Positions 9,688 to 19,678 of a stretch of 64,000 nt of DNA are shown piece after piece. Positions within the stretch are counted from its first letter, which is position 1, and each line of letters starts with the position of its first letter. The DNA comes from Candidatus Poseidoniaceae archaeon. GTDB taxonomy: Archaea > Thermoplasmatota > Poseidoniia > Poseidoniales > Poseidoniaceae. Both the position numbers and the translations under genes were made by a program. The notes under the pieces are model-generated. The model made no database searches. It saw nothing but the letters and a program-made list of their open reading frames with translations, and had not been told where the DNA came from. The stretch covers positions 554,869 to 618,868 of the forward strand of contig CASIAW010000001.1 in the NCBI GenBank assembly GCA_949372875.1, written 5' to 3'.

Positions 9688-11562
9688 TCAGCATAATCTG
9701 CCTGATTCTGCACCATAGCCATGCATCGGTGCTTGGAAGAGATCTGCACAAGTACGATTAACCAAAGGAAGAGTCATGGTCGAATCGGCCCAATTAATCG
9801 TATATCCACCAACTGCTGCGGGTGACGGAACATAGTCATCACCAGTTTGCGAGAGGGTGATGAAGATCGATTCACCTGCTTCAATAAAAACATCCATTGG
9901 CATGAACTCCATCTGTGCCTTCACTGTAGAAAATGCGACAAGTGCTACGTTTCCATCACGACCACCATCAGCAAATCGGAAATCCATGACGGCATGACCA
10001 AGGTGAATCCCTGTTTCATCAGTCATCTCAAGGAAAGCATGACCTCCATTAGCCGTATGTGGTGTTGCAGAAATATGGAATGTCGGCATTCCTGCGATGT
10101 AGACATCTCGGTCAAAGGGACCGTATTGCATGGTGATTGAATCGAATGAAGTCAAGCCCATAGATGCGCCAGATGGACTCATCTCAGAACCGACAACTGT
10201 GAAATATTCAGTATCAAGAGCAGGGTAAGTCGATTCAAATCTCCAACCACCGCGGTTGTCTTGCATTTCAACTCCCAAAGATGGCGCTCGGCCTTCACCC
10301 TTGAGATACCAATCAAACCAGTAGAGCATTTCATCGGCCCAATCCCAACGGAGAGTGTAGGGGTATGCTTCTGCACCTTCACCTGCCGGTAGCCCTTCAT
10401 GCCCGGACTTACGGTCAGGATAATCGTGGGCCCATTGGCCTGCAAGAGTTTTAGTCTCAATTCCTGCATCTTCCATTATTTGGTGCGTTGGGAATGCCAT
10501 GTGCGGATCGACGTTCCAATCCTGCATACCTTGAATGATGTAAACAGAACCGTTGTAATTTTCCACAACCCTGTCAAGGAAGGAACGCTCTGTCCAGTAA
10601 GAGTTACCCGCATACTCGACCATTCCACCAGAAAGGTAAGCAGCAGGACCATTCACATATCCTTCAAGATATCCTTCACAGAGGTTTTCAGGGTCTTCAG
10701 CATCTCCGTCGATACCAAAGGAGCCATAGACACCGTTGTGCATGATTGCACCCCGGGCCTCCATGCTTCCATTACGCCACATGAGTTCATGGACACCAAT
10801 GAGCCCAGACATAGGGACGATCGTTGCAAGGTGAGGGTTGCCAAAGGTGGCTGCTTGCCAAGGAGTAGAACCGTCATAGGATTTACCAATCAGTCCTACT
10901 TTACCGTTGGACCATGCTTGAGTACCGAGCCATGAAACCGCAGCATCTATGCCCCGCTGTTCATCTGTACCCATGAGGTCCATGCAGTGGTTTGATTCAC
11001 CGGTTCCAAAAACCGAGACTTGAGCAACTCCATAGCCGTGTGGGACGTAATTCTCGATCAAAAACTTCCCAAGACGGTCTGCTGGAGTGAGTGCATCAAC
11101 GTCACCATCGTTGTAGTATGGTCCAACTTCAGCAATCACTGGCACTTGACAGTCAGCAGAAAGGTTCCCTGCAGCCCAATCGCATCCTTCAATCACTGGT
11201 AGCCAAAGCCCGAGATGAACTTCGGCATCGCCGGTAATTCCTGAACCACCGTCGGCAGCAGTTATTGTAGGAACAGGGACAAAAATTGATTGTACTGCAT
11301 CAATTCCGTACGACCCATTAACCGAGACTCGAGAGTAGATATCACTGTCGGTATATTGCATATCACTGCGTTCCCACGGCTCTGGGTATACATCGTATGA
11401 AACTCCCTCTCCGCTTTCTTCAGTGGTCTGTTCTCCGAAACAACCCGACAAACTTGTCGTCATCATCACAAACAAAATCAACCACGGTCGGAAGTTCATA
11501 TTACCATGGGGTAAGGGATGTTTCTTGAACGCACCGGCTGTTTGGTTCGGAATACTTCTCAC
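9688..11562 (-). CDS. CocE/NonD-type (peptidase S15 family) hydrolase, lipoprotein
   Basis: 624 aa; paralog of 5684..7564 ([40 protein letters not shown]); lipobox-like [12 protein letters not shown]. Confidence 0.85.
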   Translation of the reverse strand: MRSIPNQTAGAFKKHPLPHGNMNFRPWLILFVMMTTSLSGCFGEQTTEESGEGVSYDVYPEPWERSDMQYTDSDIYSRVSVNGSYGIDAVQSIFVPVPTITAADGGSGITGDAEVHLGLWLPVIEGCDWAAGNLSADCQVPVIAEVGPYYNDGDVDALTPADRLGKFLIENYVPHGYGVAQVSVFGTGESNHCMDLMGTDEQRGIDAAVSWLGTQAWSNGKVGLIGKSYDGSTPWQAATFGNPHLATIVPMSGLIGVHELMWRNGSMEARGAIMHNGVYGSFGIDGDAEDPENLCEGYLEGYVNGPAAYLSGGMVEYAGNSYWTERSFLDRVVENYNGSVYIIQGMQDWNVDPHMAFPTHQIMEDAGIETKTLAGQWAHDYPDRKSGHEGLPAGEGAEAYPYTLRWDWADEMLYWFDWYLKGEGRAPSLGVEMQDNRGGWRFESTYPALDTEYFTVVGSEMSPSGASMGLTSFDSITMQYGPFDRDVYIAGMPTFHISATPHTANGGHAFLEMTDETGIHLGHAVMDFRFADGGRDGNVALVAFSTVKAQMEFMPMDVFIEAGESIFITLSQTGDDYVPSPAAVGGYTINWADSTMTLPLVNRTCADLFQAPMHGYGAESGRLC

Positions 11563-11975
11563 TCAGATTCGTCTTGTTGGGCTGCTTTTTGAGCTTCCAT
11601 TTCTGTTCGAACTTCGTCCATATCAAGGTCTGCAAGTTTCGTAACTAAATCTCGTAGAGCCTCTTCAGGTAGAGCGCCGGGTTGGATGAATACTCCGATT
11701 CCTTCCTTGAAAGCGACGGTAGTAGGAATCGAACGTATGTTGAATGATTGGGCGAGCATTGGTTCGGCTTCGGTGTCAATTTTTCCAAAAACAACATCCG
11801 GGAAATCTTCCGAGACACGTTCAAATACCGGTCCATAAGCCACGCAAGGTCCGCACCATGAAGCCCAAAAATCGAGAAGTACGATGGAATTGTTGTCGAT
11901 GATATCGGAAAACTTCGGTTCGGTAATCTCTACTGAGGCCATGCCACTGTTCCAAAATCGGCGGTACTTCAACAT
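11559..11975 (-). CDS. Thioredoxin
   Basis: [32 protein letters not shown] active site; likely start at the internal Met ([11 protein letters not shown]). Confidence 0.92.
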   Translation of the reverse strand: MLKYRRFWNSGMASVEITEPKFSDIIDNNSIVLLDFWASWCGPCVAYGPVFERVSEDFPDVVFGKIDTEAEPMLAQSFNIRSIPTTVAFKEGIGVFIQPGALPEEALRDLVTKLADLDMDEVRTEMEAQKAAQQDESE

Positions 11976-12032
11976 GTTTGTTCATGTTCTTTGAAGCGAC
12001 GAGTTCATGTGCTCACTGCATAAGGCCACACC

Positions 12033-14753
12033 ATGCGCCTCGACCAATTGACGACCCTTCTTGTGCTCGTACTTTTCCTTGCACCTTTTGTTCCAACGGA
12101 ACCAGTGTCCTATGAAATCGCTGAGGTCTCAGAAGCAAGTGCACGTGATTCCGATGTCGTTGTTTCTGAATTATTCATAAGTCCAAACAATCTCGTCTCC
12201 AATGAAACGTCGGCCAATGTATATGGCGCAGTTGATTGGAATAACGATGGAGACTATGGTAAATATTCAGACCAATTTATCGAATTATGGAACACGGGAT
12301 CATCTCCAGTCGACGTTTCAGATTGGAAATTGAGCGTAACATCAGGAAGCCCTCCCTGCCAACTTGCATGGAACACAACCATCGAAGCCGATGGCCGCAT
12401 ATCGATATTTAGCGCAGATTCGGACATCATTCTCGATTACTTTGACGGAGATACGGTGACGGTGACAGATACCTTCTCAACTGTTGCAGACGTAATGTCC
12501 TATCCAGCCCAAGATTCATATTACGGAAAATCATATGTTGAAAACTCTGCAGGAGAACTTGTCAAAGTCACGCCGACACCTGGTTTTGGACCAAATGACC
12601 CTGAATCAAGTGTGGCTCTTAACATTGTCAAGTGTTACAAAATCGCAGAAACAAGTTCTGACGCATTCCTGTTGAAGGGAAGAGTTGTTACTATGGAAAA
12701 TGAAAACAGTGTTCTCAATCAAGGTAACGTTTTGGTCCGAGATGGTAAAATTGATGCGGTGTGGTCGTCAAGTTCTTCGATGCCAATCAGTGTAGACTTG
12801 ACCAATGTCCCTGTGATTGAAACCAATGGAACCATCTATCCTGGATTGATTGATTTACACAACCACATGCATTACAACCACATCCCGCTGTGGGACTTCG
12901 ATGTTCACCTAAGTGAAGGACAACGCTCCGATGAAGGTGGTTATACCAACCGATATCAGTGGGGTAACAACTATGACTACGGGCCAAGCATCACGTGGAT
13001 GAAAAACAACGTTCAGCAAAACAGCCGCTGGGGTATGGCAAGTGAACAGATGAAGTATGCTGAAGTGCAAGCCGTTGCTGGTGGCGTAACAGCCGTTCAA
13101 GGCTCACCCGGTTCAAGCACACAATCATGGGACAGCATGTTGTCTCGTAACATCGAACTCTACAATTTCGGACAGGATGGAATCTCCACATGCGCCGTGT
13201 GTGGCGCTGCGGATGACGACTATACTGGTAGCCACCTCATCTCGCAAAACCAGTCCGGATCATTGAACGCCTGGTTTGTTCACCTCGCTGAAGGTGTAGA
13301 CAGCAGCAGTCAATCAGAATTTGATGCGCTTTGGAACAAGGGTCTCATTATGGATGAAACCGTCGTAATTCACGGTACTGCACTGGACCGTTCCCAGTTC
13401 GACAAGATGGCAACAGTTGGTGCTGATTTGGTATGGTCTCCAATTTCTAATTTCCTCCTTTACGGAAACACGACTGATGTACGAGCGGCTGACGCCGCTG
13501 GATTAAGCATCTCCATTGCACCTGATTGGGGGCCGAGTGGTTCCAAAAATAATCTACATGAACTCAAAGTTGCAGACTTGTGGAACAAGGATGTCATGGA
13601 GTCATACTTCACGAATTATGAATTAGCTGCTATGGTGACAAGCAACCCTGCAAAGGCTGCAAACTGGGATTCGTTTGTTGGTCAAATTAAGACCGGCATG
13701 TATGCCGACCTTGTGGTAATGGATACCTTCCACGATGACCCATACAGAAACCTGATCGAAGCAATTGATGCAGACGTTCGATTGACCATTGTTCAAGGAA
13801 AAGCAGTGTTCGGAGATGTTGACATCATGACTGGAATCAACGGAGATGATTGGGAGCCAATCAATGGAGGCGGTGTTTCCAAAGCAGTCGATGTTACTTC
13901 AATGACCGAAACCGACGGAATGCAAACATGGGCAACGATCGAAGCAGGAATGACAATGGCAATGCGAAACGATGTTTCTGACATTCTTCAACACTGGTCA
14001 GCACCAACCGATGTTGCATGGCAAACAGAAGCAGACGTTGAAGCATATCTCGATACTGAATTCGACGGAAAGAATTCGGCTAATAATGGAATCTCGCAAC
14101 TAAAGAATGTCATTGTCGACCCGATTTTCACTACTGGAGACGAACGATATTTCGATGTCATCAATCGCAGCAGTCATGGAAATACACATGTTGACCTATC
14201 GAAACTCTATTCATATTACGACATAGAAATGGAGGATGGTGAACGAACTGGAGCAAATGTTGATTTGGGTATCGATCCAGACAATGACGGAACATCCGGA
14301 AATTCAAATGACGATACAACTGTTCCGAACGATGGCGATGATAATTCTGATTCTACGGATAATACCGATACTGTCGATAATGTTGATGATACTGTCAATG
14401 ATAACACTGGTGATTCGAACACAGTCAGCGATTGTCTCCCCGGAGATACTTCAGAAGCCTGTGCTGATATCGACCAAGGATTAAGTGACACGGACTCGAG
14501 TTCATCTGATTCTACTGAAAACAAAGCGAAGTTCTTGCTTGCAGGGCTGGTCATTGTCATTGCTGCAGGCTTGTTTTTCTCTCGAAGTGGAAATGGGGAT
14601 GAACTTAATTTGAATCAAGAAGCATTTATCGAAAAGATGTGGGATGACAACGTAATTCAAGATGCGACCTCACTCAGTGACAATGAAGAAAACTTTGTCC
14701 CAGCATTGCCTCCGATGAAAATGGCACCATCAAAATCCACTGAAGAAGAGTGA
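12033..14753 (+). CDS. Secreted amidohydrolase with N-terminal lamin-tail-like domain and C-terminal TM anchor
   Basis: 906 aa; signal peptide; VVSELFISPN...FIELWNTGSSPVDVSDWKL (LTD-like); GLIDLHNHMHYNH (amidohydrolase HxH); Asp/Thr-rich linker; FLLAGLVIVIAAGLFF. Confidence 0.8.
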   Translation: MRLDQLTTLLVLVLFLAPFVPTEPVSYEIAEVSEASARDSDVVVSELFISPNNLVSNETSANVYGAVDWNNDGDYGKYSDQFIELWNTGSSPVDVSDWKLSVTSGSPPCQLAWNTTIEADGRISIFSADSDIILDYFDGDTVTVTDTFSTVADVMSYPAQDSYYGKSYVENSAGELVKVTPTPGFGPNDPESSVALNIVKCYKIAETSSDAFLLKGRVVTMENENSVLNQGNVLVRDGKIDAVWSSSSSMPISVDLTNVPVIETNGTIYPGLIDLHNHMHYNHIPLWDFDVHLSEGQRSDEGGYTNRYQWGNNYDYGPSITWMKNNVQQNSRWGMASEQMKYAEVQAVAGGVTAVQGSPGSSTQSWDSMLSRNIELYNFGQDGISTCAVCGAADDDYTGSHLISQNQSGSLNAWFVHLAEGVDSSSQSEFDALWNKGLIMDETVVIHGTALDRSQFDKMATVGADLVWSPISNFLLYGNTTDVRAADAAGLSISIAPDWGPSGSKNNLHELKVADLWNKDVMESYFTNYELAAMVTSNPAKAANWDSFVGQIKTGMYADLVVMDTFHDDPYRNLIEAIDADVRLTIVQGKAVFGDVDIMTGINGDDWEPINGGGVSKAVDVTSMTETDGMQTWATIEAGMTMAMRNDVSDILQHWSAPTDVAWQTEADVEAYLDTEFDGKNSANNGISQLKNVIVDPIFTTGDERYFDVINRSSHGNTHVDLSKLYSYYDIEMEDGERTGANVDLGIDPDNDGTSGNSNDDTTVPNDGDDNSDSTDNTDTVDNVDDTVNDNTGDSNTVSDCLPGDTSEACADIDQGLSDTDSSSSDSTENKAKFLLAGLVIVIAAGLFFSRSGNGDELNLNQEAFIEKMWDDNVIQDATSLSDNEENFVPALPPMKMAPSKSTEEE

Positions 14754-14754
14754 G

Positions 14755-16254
14755 TCACTCAAGCGACCATGCAGGTCCATCTGGAGTGTCTTTGACGACA
14801 ACTCCCATTGCTTTGAGTTGGTCACGAATCTCATCCGCTTTGCCCCAATCCTTAGCAGAACGAGCTTCACCTCGAGCAACCAAGAGTAATTCTACTTCAT
14901 CTGCGACTTCTGCACGGCGTGGGTCTTCTTCAGGTTCGGCGAGTGCCATCTCTCGTGATGGCAGAACGCCCAGAACTCGGCCCGCAGTTTCCTCAAGCCA
15001 ATCGACGGCATAGTGAGCAAATGCATGCAGGTCAACCTGGTCTAAATCACTGTCAAGCATCTTCGTGATTTCTCGAACTGCCCCCAACACTTTGGCAACT
15101 GCTTCACGGCTGTTAAAATCATCATCCATCGCTTGTGCGAACCCTTCAGCCATTTTCTCAAGCATACCCAATGAGCGAGAAAGCGGTTGCTGACTTGTAA
15201 TCTCTGCTTGCGGCAACTCAACACGAGGTGATTCAATATCGAAGAGATTCAAAGACCGAACATAGGTTTCTAAAATTCGATTGTAATTACGTTCTGCATC
15301 TTTGAGAATTGTTTCATTCATATCGATTGGCGAGCGGTAATGAGCGTTAATTAACGAAAAGCGCAATACCATTGCATCAACTTTTTCCAGAATGTCTCGA
15401 ATCGTCCAAAAATTACCGAGCGATTTACTCATCTTCTCGCCGTCGATATTAACAAAACCGTTGTGAAGCCAATGGTGAACGACTGGGCTGCATCCAGTGT
15501 GGCATTCACCTTGGAATATTTCAGCCTCGTGATGAGGGAAGCGAAGGTCGTGTCCGCCACCGTGAATATCAAATTGTGCACCGAAGTGGTCCATTGACAT
15601 TGCAGTACATTCAATGTGCCAACCGGGCCGACCAGGACCCCATGGAGACTCCCAAGTCGGCTCGTCCGGCTTTGCTGCTTTCCATAGAGCGAAATCCTTG
15701 TGATCTTTCTTGGCTGAACCTGTTGCAGCAACACGCCCACCTGCACCAGAACGAACTGCTTCGATATTTTGGCCAGTAAGCAGACCATACTTTTCTGGAG
15801 CTGAATCAATATGAAAATAAACGCCTTCATCTGTTTGGTATGCATGACCTTTGTCAATCAAATCCTGCGTAATTCGAATCATATCGTCGACATATTCAGT
15901 ACAGCGCGGGTAGTCATCGGCTCGTAGAATATTGAGTGCATCCATATCTTCGTAATATGTGGCGATGTTCTCATCAACCAAAACCTTCCAGTCTCTGTTT
16001 GTCTCATTTGCTCTTTGAATGATTTTATCATCGATATCAGTGAAGTTTTGAACATAATGAACATCAAATCCAGATGCTTCTAGCCAGCGATGAATCAAAT
16101 CAAAAGCAAGGTAACATCGTGCATGACCCAAATGGCAGCGGTCGTAAACAGTCACACCACAAACATACATCGAGACTTTACCGGGCTCCATCGTCGTGAA
16201 ATCGACTTTGGTCCGCCTACGTGTATCGTGCAGTCGTATTGGCATGGGATTCAA
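14755..16254 (-). CDS. cysS: Cysteinyl-tRNA synthetase
   Basis: 499 aa; MYVCGVTVYDRCHLGHARCYLAFD, GWHIECTAMSMDHFG, KMSKSLGNF. Confidence 0.96.
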   Translation of the reverse strand: MNPMPIRLHDTRRRTKVDFTTMEPGKVSMYVCGVTVYDRCHLGHARCYLAFDLIHRWLEASGFDVHYVQNFTDIDDKIIQRANETNRDWKVLVDENIATYYEDMDALNILRADDYPRCTEYVDDMIRITQDLIDKGHAYQTDEGVYFHIDSAPEKYGLLTGQNIEAVRSGAGGRVAATGSAKKDHKDFALWKAAKPDEPTWESPWGPGRPGWHIECTAMSMDHFGAQFDIHGGGHDLRFPHHEAEIFQGECHTGCSPVVHHWLHNGFVNIDGEKMSKSLGNFWTIRDILEKVDAMVLRFSLINAHYRSPIDMNETILKDAERNYNRILETYVRSLNLFDIESPRVELPQAEITSQQPLSRSLGMLEKMAEGFAQAMDDDFNSREAVAKVLGAVREITKMLDSDLDQVDLHAFAHYAVDWLEETAGRVLGVLPSREMALAEPEEDPRRAEVADEVELLLVARGEARSAKDWGKADEIRDQLKAMGVVVKDTPDGPAWSLE

Positions 16255-16311
16255 CCGGTGGTATGAGCAGCCTCACTTGAAGGTTAAGACTCATTACCCT
16301 ATGGGCAGGTC

Positions 16312-17349
16312 ATGGTTGAAGTGGTTTCGGGCGTTTCAAAGACCATTTTTGTTACAGGCGTCAATGGCCATATTGGAAATCAGATAGTTCGAGACCTGCT
16401 TGAAAACGGTTACAAAGTGGTGGGTTCAGTCCGAAATCTCAACGACCCCCTAAAGGTTGATCATGTTCGTCAACATGCAATCGATTTGGACTGTGAACAG
16501 AACCTACAACTGGTCGAAGGAGATGTATTGGATGCAGATGGGTGGTCCGATAAAATCCGAGGTTGTGATGCGCTCTTCCATACCGCAACTGTCTATTCGA
16601 ATTCCAAAGACCCAACGATTATTCTTGATACTGCAAACAAAGGTACAACTCATCTGCTCACTGCTGCAAAAGATGCGAACATTCCGAGAGTCATTTACAC
16701 CTCCAGTGTTGCTGCAGTTGGCTCCTTGCCGAAGGGTCGTGAAAAAACGGAAGAGGATTGGCAAATACTCCGCTCATCACCATACACAGTCGCAAAAACT
16801 GAATCGGAAAAACTTGCTTGGGAATTAGCTGAAAGACATGGACTCGACCTACGAGTCATCAACCCAGGTGCTGTATTAGGCGGCGGTTTTGTCAAACCGA
16901 CTCCAAGTGTTGATTATTTCCCCGATGCGATAAGTGGAAAATTCCCCGTTGCTCCAAAAATTCCAATCCCCATTGTCCACGTTCGAGATGTAGCACGAGC
17001 GCATCGTCGAGCGTTCGAAGTAGATGAAGCGGAGGGACGCTTCATTGTAGCCCCACACAAAAATAAGACCATTGCTGATGTTTGCCGTACAATTCGTGAA
17101 CTATACCCTAAATCAAAGTCTCCACGGTACGCAATTCCACGTTCACTGATGTTCATCGTCGTTTTTCAAGATTGGATGATGGGGGTGTTTGGTGCTGAAC
17201 GTCGTATGACCCGAAAGGCAGTAAAAGGTTACTTCAAAGGTGATTCAAACCTTTCTTCTGAAAAAGCAACAAGAGTATTAGGGATTGAATGGGAATCATT
17301 TGATGCATGCGTCAAGGACACTGTGGAGGCTTTTGGTGATGAAGTTTGA
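16312..17349 (+). CDS. NAD(P)-dependent epimerase/dehydratase (extended SDR, dihydroflavonol reductase-like)
   Basis: IFVTGVNGHIGNQIVRDLLENGYKVVGSVR; YTVAKTESEKLAWE (YxxxK). Confidence 0.88.
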   Translation: MVEVVSGVSKTIFVTGVNGHIGNQIVRDLLENGYKVVGSVRNLNDPLKVDHVRQHAIDLDCEQNLQLVEGDVLDADGWSDKIRGCDALFHTATVYSNSKDPTIILDTANKGTTHLLTAAKDANIPRVIYTSSVAAVGSLPKGREKTEEDWQILRSSPYTVAKTESEKLAWELAERHGLDLRVINPGAVLGGGFVKPTPSVDYFPDAISGKFPVAPKIPIPIVHVRDVARAHRRAFEVDEAEGRFIVAPHKNKTIADVCRTIRELYPKSKSPRYAIPRSLMFIVVFQDWMMGVFGAERRMTRKAVKGYFKGDSNLSSEKATRVLGIEWESFDACVKDTVEAFGDEV

Positions 17350-18061
17350 ACGCGAGAATGGAATTAAAGTAGCCGGTGTTGAACTCAACGACCGTTCGTT
17401 GATACGAATGGGTTGGCTCTTACCTCTGCTTACTGTATTCTCTTCGATGACTGTTCACGCTTTCAGCGGTAATGCTCGCGACATACCGTTTTTCATTTCC
17501 GAGGCTGATTATCCCGGGCTTGAACGATGGATTTTCACGACCGGACTTACCTTGAGTGGGATAATTTTGTGCATCATTGCGAACCGGTTCAAGACCTTGT
17601 TCACTGTCTTTGGGAAGCCAAAGATGCTGCGTTTTTCTTTCCTTGCTGGACTCACAACCGGAACTTCGCTGGTTGTTCTGGCCTTTGCGAATATGTATGA
17701 TGTACTTGCTTTACACTGTGTTTTTGCGATTCTTGTCTTTGGAGGAGGACTGGCATGGGGTGGTTCTACGCACCTTCTGCTTGATTCGAAGGGCCGAGAA
17801 CAAAAAACACTTCGAAGAGTCGCCTTCAGCATTGCCTTACTTGGATTTGTCATCATGAATACTGCCATCACCGGTTACATCGTGATGAACAGAACGAAAT
17901 TATCTGAAAGTGCTTCATTGAGCATCAGACTGAACGATATCCAAGCAGCCATTGATTTCGCAGCTCCTGCAGAATACCTGCTGTTTCTTGGCCTGGTGCT
18001 GACTCTCGCTTCATTCGAGAGTGATGTAAAATCAATTCAATCGACTGATTCAAACGAATGA
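17339..18061 (+). CDS. Multi-TM membrane protein, unknown function
   Basis: ORF 17285..18061; probable start ATG 17339 overlapping the SDR stop; about six hydrophobic segments. Confidence 0.6.
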   Translation: MKFERENGIKVAGVELNDRSLIRMGWLLPLLTVFSSMTVHAFSGNARDIPFFISEADYPGLERWIFTTGLTLSGIILCIIANRFKTLFTVFGKPKMLRFSFLAGLTTGTSLVVLAFANMYDVLALHCVFAILVFGGGLAWGGSTHLLLDSKGREQKTLRRVAFSIALLGFVIMNTAITGYIVMNRTKLSESASLSIRLNDIQAAIDFAAPAEYLLFLGLVLTLASFESDVKSIQSTDSNE

Positions 18062-18702
18062 AGAGGAAGAACCAAGGCTTCAGTCATGTCAATAATCTTA
18101 GAATCTAAATCAAATTGAAGACTTTCTTCTTGAGTCATTTCACCGAACAAAAGAGCGTTCTCAATGACTGCAGAAACTGCCTCAGGGTGGTATTGAACCG
18201 AAAATATCGGACGTTCAGGATGTTGGCAAGCAGCGATCGAACAATGTCCAGCAGAAGCAGTCGTAACCATCTCTCCTGAATCGACAACGTGGTCTTGGTG
18301 TGTAAAAAGAGCGTTGACTTTTCTGCCATCACTGTACGTCACTTCGCTCACGAGGGCACTCGTTTTTTCAGCACGTTTGACTTGACCACCCAACGATGCC
18401 GCAATGATTTGGTGACCAAAGCAGATTCCCAAAAGAGGAGTCGTTGTTGTTTGAATTAGATGAGCGACATCATCCATCCATGGTTCCCATTCAGAGACAT
18501 TTCTTTGCGAACCAGTAATGATAATGAGATCGGAATCTACTGGTTTCTCAACCACCACCCCGAATTCATAATCGACTCGCTGTGCCACATGGGGCGACCA
18601 AAGCGATACTTCAGGTGAATCGAAATGGGATATTATTTCCCTCACCCCTTCTCGACCAAAGGCCTGACGCTCGGCAAGAAGATCAACGATGAGAATGTGC
18701 AT
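18037..18702 (-). CDS. Class I glutamine amidotransferase-like protein
   Basis: LLGICFGHQIIAASLGG (Cys nucleophile) and FSVQYHPEA (His/Glu). Confidence 0.85.
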   Translation of the reverse strand: MHILIVDLLAERQAFGREGVREIISHFDSPEVSLWSPHVAQRVDYEFGVVVEKPVDSDLIIITGSQRNVSEWEPWMDDVAHLIQTTTTPLLGICFGHQIIAASLGGQVKRAEKTSALVSEVTYSDGRKVNALFTHQDHVVDSGEMVTTASAGHCSIAACQHPERPIFSVQYHPEAVSAVIENALLFGEMTQEESLQFDLDSKIIDMTEALVLPLHSFESVD

Positions 18703-19658
18703 TATGATTGGCCTCCAAGTGCGAGAATTTTTTGATCGAGAGAGGAAAGTGCAACCGTCGAAGGTTCGCGCCCCTGTTCACAGGAACCAAGCCAAACTTG
18801 GACAAAAATGTCTCTATGGGAAAGCACGTGTTTGACTTCACCAATAAAAGTCAGTGATTCTGTATTGATTTCCGAGTCCATGCGTGGACCCCAGAGTCCG
18901 GCAAGAATACCATCATCTCCTCTTTTGACAAGAAGGGGGAGGCCCTGTGAATCATATCGAAGTTCACACATGAGGTCGAGTCGTTTCTTTGAGAGTTTTT
19001 TCGGCTGAGGATACTTCAGCGCCTCGCTTTGTCCGACACACGTTGAAGCGACTGGACAATCATTGCAGTTCGGACGACGAGGAGTGCATACAGTTGCTCC
19101 TAATTCCATCAATGCTTGATTCCAATTCCCTGCATCGGCTGTGAAAAGATTTGCTTTAGCCCATTGTTCTACCTCTTTAAGAGAAGGATTGAGCGATTGA
19201 GTTTGTCGCGCCATTACTCTCCGAATGTTTCCATCGACGCACGCCACAGGTTCGCCATGGGCAATACTGGCTACTGCTGCTGCTGTGTAGGGGCCAATAC
19301 CAGGTAAGTTGAGAAGTTCGGAAGAGGTATTGGGAAGAATACCGTCATGCCCGCCTTCATTCATCGGTAAGCATACCCGGCATGACAAGGCGTGCAATCT
19401 TCGAGCTCTGCTGTAATATCCAGCCCCTTGCCAGAGATGAAGCACTTCATCGACTTCTGAATCAGCCATCGATTGTGGAGTTGGAAAACGGTCCACCAAT
19501 TTGAGCCAATATTGGATTCCGCGACTTACTTGTGTCTGCTGGAGTAAAATCTCAGAAAGAAGTATTTTCCAACTGTTGTTGGTGTGCCGCCAAGGTAAGT
19601 CCCGTTTCTGATGGGAATACCAAGCGAGAAGTGCGCTTTGAGAGAGTTGTTTTGGCAC
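18702..19658 (-). CDS. mutY: A/G-specific adenine DNA glycosylase
   Basis: LPWRHTNNSWKILLSEILLQQTQVSRGIQYW; LPGIGPYTAAAVASIAHGEPVACVDGNIRRV; Fe-S cysteines CTPRRPNCNDCPVASTC. Confidence 0.93.
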   Translation of the reverse strand: MPKQLSQSALLAWYSHQKRDLPWRHTNNSWKILLSEILLQQTQVSRGIQYWLKLVDRFPTPQSMADSEVDEVLHLWQGAGYYSRARRLHALSCRVCLPMNEGGHDGILPNTSSELLNLPGIGPYTAAAVASIAHGEPVACVDGNIRRVMARQTQSLNPSLKEVEQWAKANLFTADAGNWNQALMELGATVCTPRRPNCNDCPVASTCVGQSEALKYPQPKKLSKKRLDLMCELRYDSQGLPLLVKRGDDGILAGLWGPRMDSEINTESLTFIGEVKHVLSHRDIFVQVWLGSCEQGREPSTVALSSLDQKILALGGQS

Positions 19659-19678
19659 TGTACCACCTCGTCGGTTGG

